The notes under the pieces are model-generated. The model made no database searches. It had not been told where the DNA came from and worked only from the letters and a program-made list of their open reading frames with translations. The position numbers and the translations under genes are program-made. This document shows positions 62,794 through 64,000 of a stretch of 64,000 nucleotides of DNA, piece after piece. This DNA is from Nonomuraea aurantiaca (GTDB lineage: Bacteria > Actinomycetota > Actinomycetes > Streptosporangiales > Streptosporangiaceae). Location of the stretch: assembly GCF_020215705.1 (NCBI RefSeq), contig NZ_JAIWNB010000033.1:43522-107521 (forward strand). The letters run 5' to 3'. The number at the start of each line of letters is the position of its first letter. Position 1 is the stretch's first letter.

Positions 62794-63155
62794 TCACGTG
62801 GCAGTCCCGCTCTGACCAGTACGAGCGCTGTCGCGTACGTCAGCCCGGTAGGCGGCGGGCAGCAGGGGAGCAGGCCCTATCAGGGCAGTGCCGAACCCGG
62901 CCGCCGAGACGGTGACCAGCACGGAGGCGGCCACGGTTGTGCTGCGCGCGGCCGCGGCCGCCGCCGCGAACCCGCCCAGGACGCCGTAGACGGCAAGGAG
63001 ATCCAGCAGCCGCCATGCGTCCAGGGGCCCGGCTTCGCCAGTGGGCGATGGAAGCGATGACGTCCAGACGAAGGTGAGCCCCCTGCCATGTTGAGCGTCG
63101 GCGGGAGGGCCACCATGAGCCCCGCCAGCGTCACGCGCCAGTGCCTGCGCCTCAG
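62794..63155 (-). pseudogene. Remnant of a multi-helix membrane protein
   Basis: In one frame the end reads DLLAVYGVLGGFAAAAAAA, VAASVLVTVSAAGFGTALIG and LLPAAYRADVRD before a stop at 62794. In another frame just upstream is HWRVTLAGLMVALPPTLNMA. Together they look like transmembrane helices of one protein broken by a frameshift. The N-terminus is absent and no family can be named. Confidence 0.4.
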
Positions 63156-63674
63156 GGGTGAGCGATCGTTCAGAGGCTGCTGTCCTAGCTGGTCACTGAT
63201 CCATGTGACGAAGCAGATCGACAGGAGTGGATCATGAGGGACTCGACGCGATACAGGCTGGCATGGCAGGTGCCGCTCGACGAGGGCGAGAACTGCCCTC
63301 GTCCATCGTTTCTGTGCCATTCATCCCGGTCGTTCCGGAGAGCGGGGAGATGCGGATGGTCACAGCCCTTGGCCCACACTCTGCCGGCGCTCCGCCGTTC
63401 CCGGAACAGCACCAGAAGGTGTCGGCCATCTGATCAGGGATGCACCACTGTCAATCCCCTGGAATCGTGGAGACGGTCCATGCCACAGCGGTCCTCAGCA
63501 GGGCCGATGAGGCTCGTCTCTTCTCGATCATGTGACGTTCGAATCCACCGGCGCGCCGGGAGACATGGTCAGCCAAGACCCTTGCCGTCCCGCTGAACGC
63601 CGGCAGCAACACCATCCGCCGGTTCAGTGGACCAGCCTGCTCGTCGCCAGCGGGGCCGACCATCTGGCGGCGAG
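63156..63674. other. Region without a recognised gene
   Basis: About 520 bases hold short frames on both strands with low-complexity translations. I see no ribosome site linked to a plausible frame and no strong hairpin. Confidence 0.4.
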
Positions 63675-63857
63675 TCACTCGAGGGGGCGCAGAATGCCGT
63701 CGGCAGTGACCGTCTGCTCGCCGTAGCGCTCGTCGAGCCGGTCGCGCAGGTCGTCGCCGGCCACCCAGATGCCGGCCGTCACGCGGTTGGCGCGCTCGTC
63801 CACCGCCACCGAGACGAACTCCTCCTCGCACTGCAACTCCTCCTGAATCCCTTGCAA
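63675..63857 (-). pseudogene. C-terminal part of a small hypothetical protein
   Basis: The translation after TYAELQ reads GIQEELQCEEEFVSVAVDER, ANRVTAGIWVAGDDLRDRLD, ERYGEQTVTADGILRPLE. It is acidic, well mixed and very protein-like, and ends at a proper stop. Upstream of about 63890 the frame becomes Arg/His-rich, so the N-terminus (probably a lipoprotein signal) is missing or in another frame. I do not recognise a named family. A TTG at 63857 is the only nearby start and has no ribosome site. Confidence 0.45.
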
Positions 63858-64000
63858 CTCGGCATAGGTGTGCGATGGCGTCCCGTGGAGTGGTGTAACT
63901 ACGTGATCGACGGTTGCGATTCTGAGTGCGTGGTGAGCTCGGCCGGGTCGCGTGCAGCGCTGCCGGTGTGGAGGTCGGCCATGGAGGTCTCCGACAGGTA

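Noticed and set aside
63530..63560. A GTTCGAATCCACC string resembling the T-arm of a tRNA
   Set aside because: The flanking bases cannot form the T-stem or an acceptor stem and there is no anticodon arm upstream.

Overview
The window is high-GC actinobacterial DNA with strong Shine-Dalgarno sites, many GTG starts and families typical of filamentous actinomycetes: a SARP regulator with NB-ARC and TPR domains, two DUF574-type SAM methyltransferases, a PucR regulator, DUF4331, DUF6461 and TniQ. A Streptosporangiales-like genome (Nonomuraea or a relative) is my best guess. This is inferred from gene content; I see no rRNA or tRNA.

Region 1 (1-10.6 kb) looks chromosomal: the end of a sugar ABC importer operon (binding protein, two permeases, a DUF5107 protein), a decayed sensor-kinase fragment, a GlxA-type AraC regulator, a giant SARP regulator and an ECF sigma factor with a truncated SnoaL-like tail. 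Region 2 (10.9-21.9 kb) is plasmid- or ICE-like: a protein with two ribbon-helix-helix-like repeats, a double-HTH protein behind a duplicated leader, a complete IS5-family element, a frameshifted hypothetical gene, a parA operon whose second gene also carries two RHH-like segments, and an AT-rich island. Region 3 (21.9-27.4 kb) is a wreck of a Tn7-like system: an intact TnsA-like endonuclease, two complementary parts of tniQ, and degraded neighbours.

Region 4 (27.4-36.6 kb) is the most striking. Two paralogous replication modules (P4/D5-type helicase plus a 134-aa partner) face each other as a large imperfect inverted repeat. Each outer side has an array of AGCGACTGA-type repeats, and only the right module keeps a prim-pol gene. 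Between them sit an intact PEP-mutase-like gene, an HxlR regulator and a broken quinone oxidoreductase. Region 5 (37-49.8 kb) mixes intact genes (two DUF574 methyltransferases, a TIGR03086 protein, an MFS transporter, an S26 peptidase) with many pseudogenes. It also holds an IS21-type element with a 7-bp target duplication in which the end of istA and all of istB are replaced by a tautomerase and a divergent WYL regulator. Region 6 (50-64 kb) looks chromosomal again: a two-component system, DUF4331, a PucR regulator, and three secreted-protein genes on the minus strand with clear hairpin terminators.

Two intergenic loci, near 42.55-42.72 kb and 62.39-62.56 kb, are homologous. Each has a sigma-70-like promoter, about 170 nt, and a terminal hairpin. 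Their internal stems differ by compensatory changes, so I interpret them as two members of a structured small-RNA family. Frameshifted genes are frequent between 16 and 50 kb; real decay and assembly indels cannot be separated from the sequence alone.
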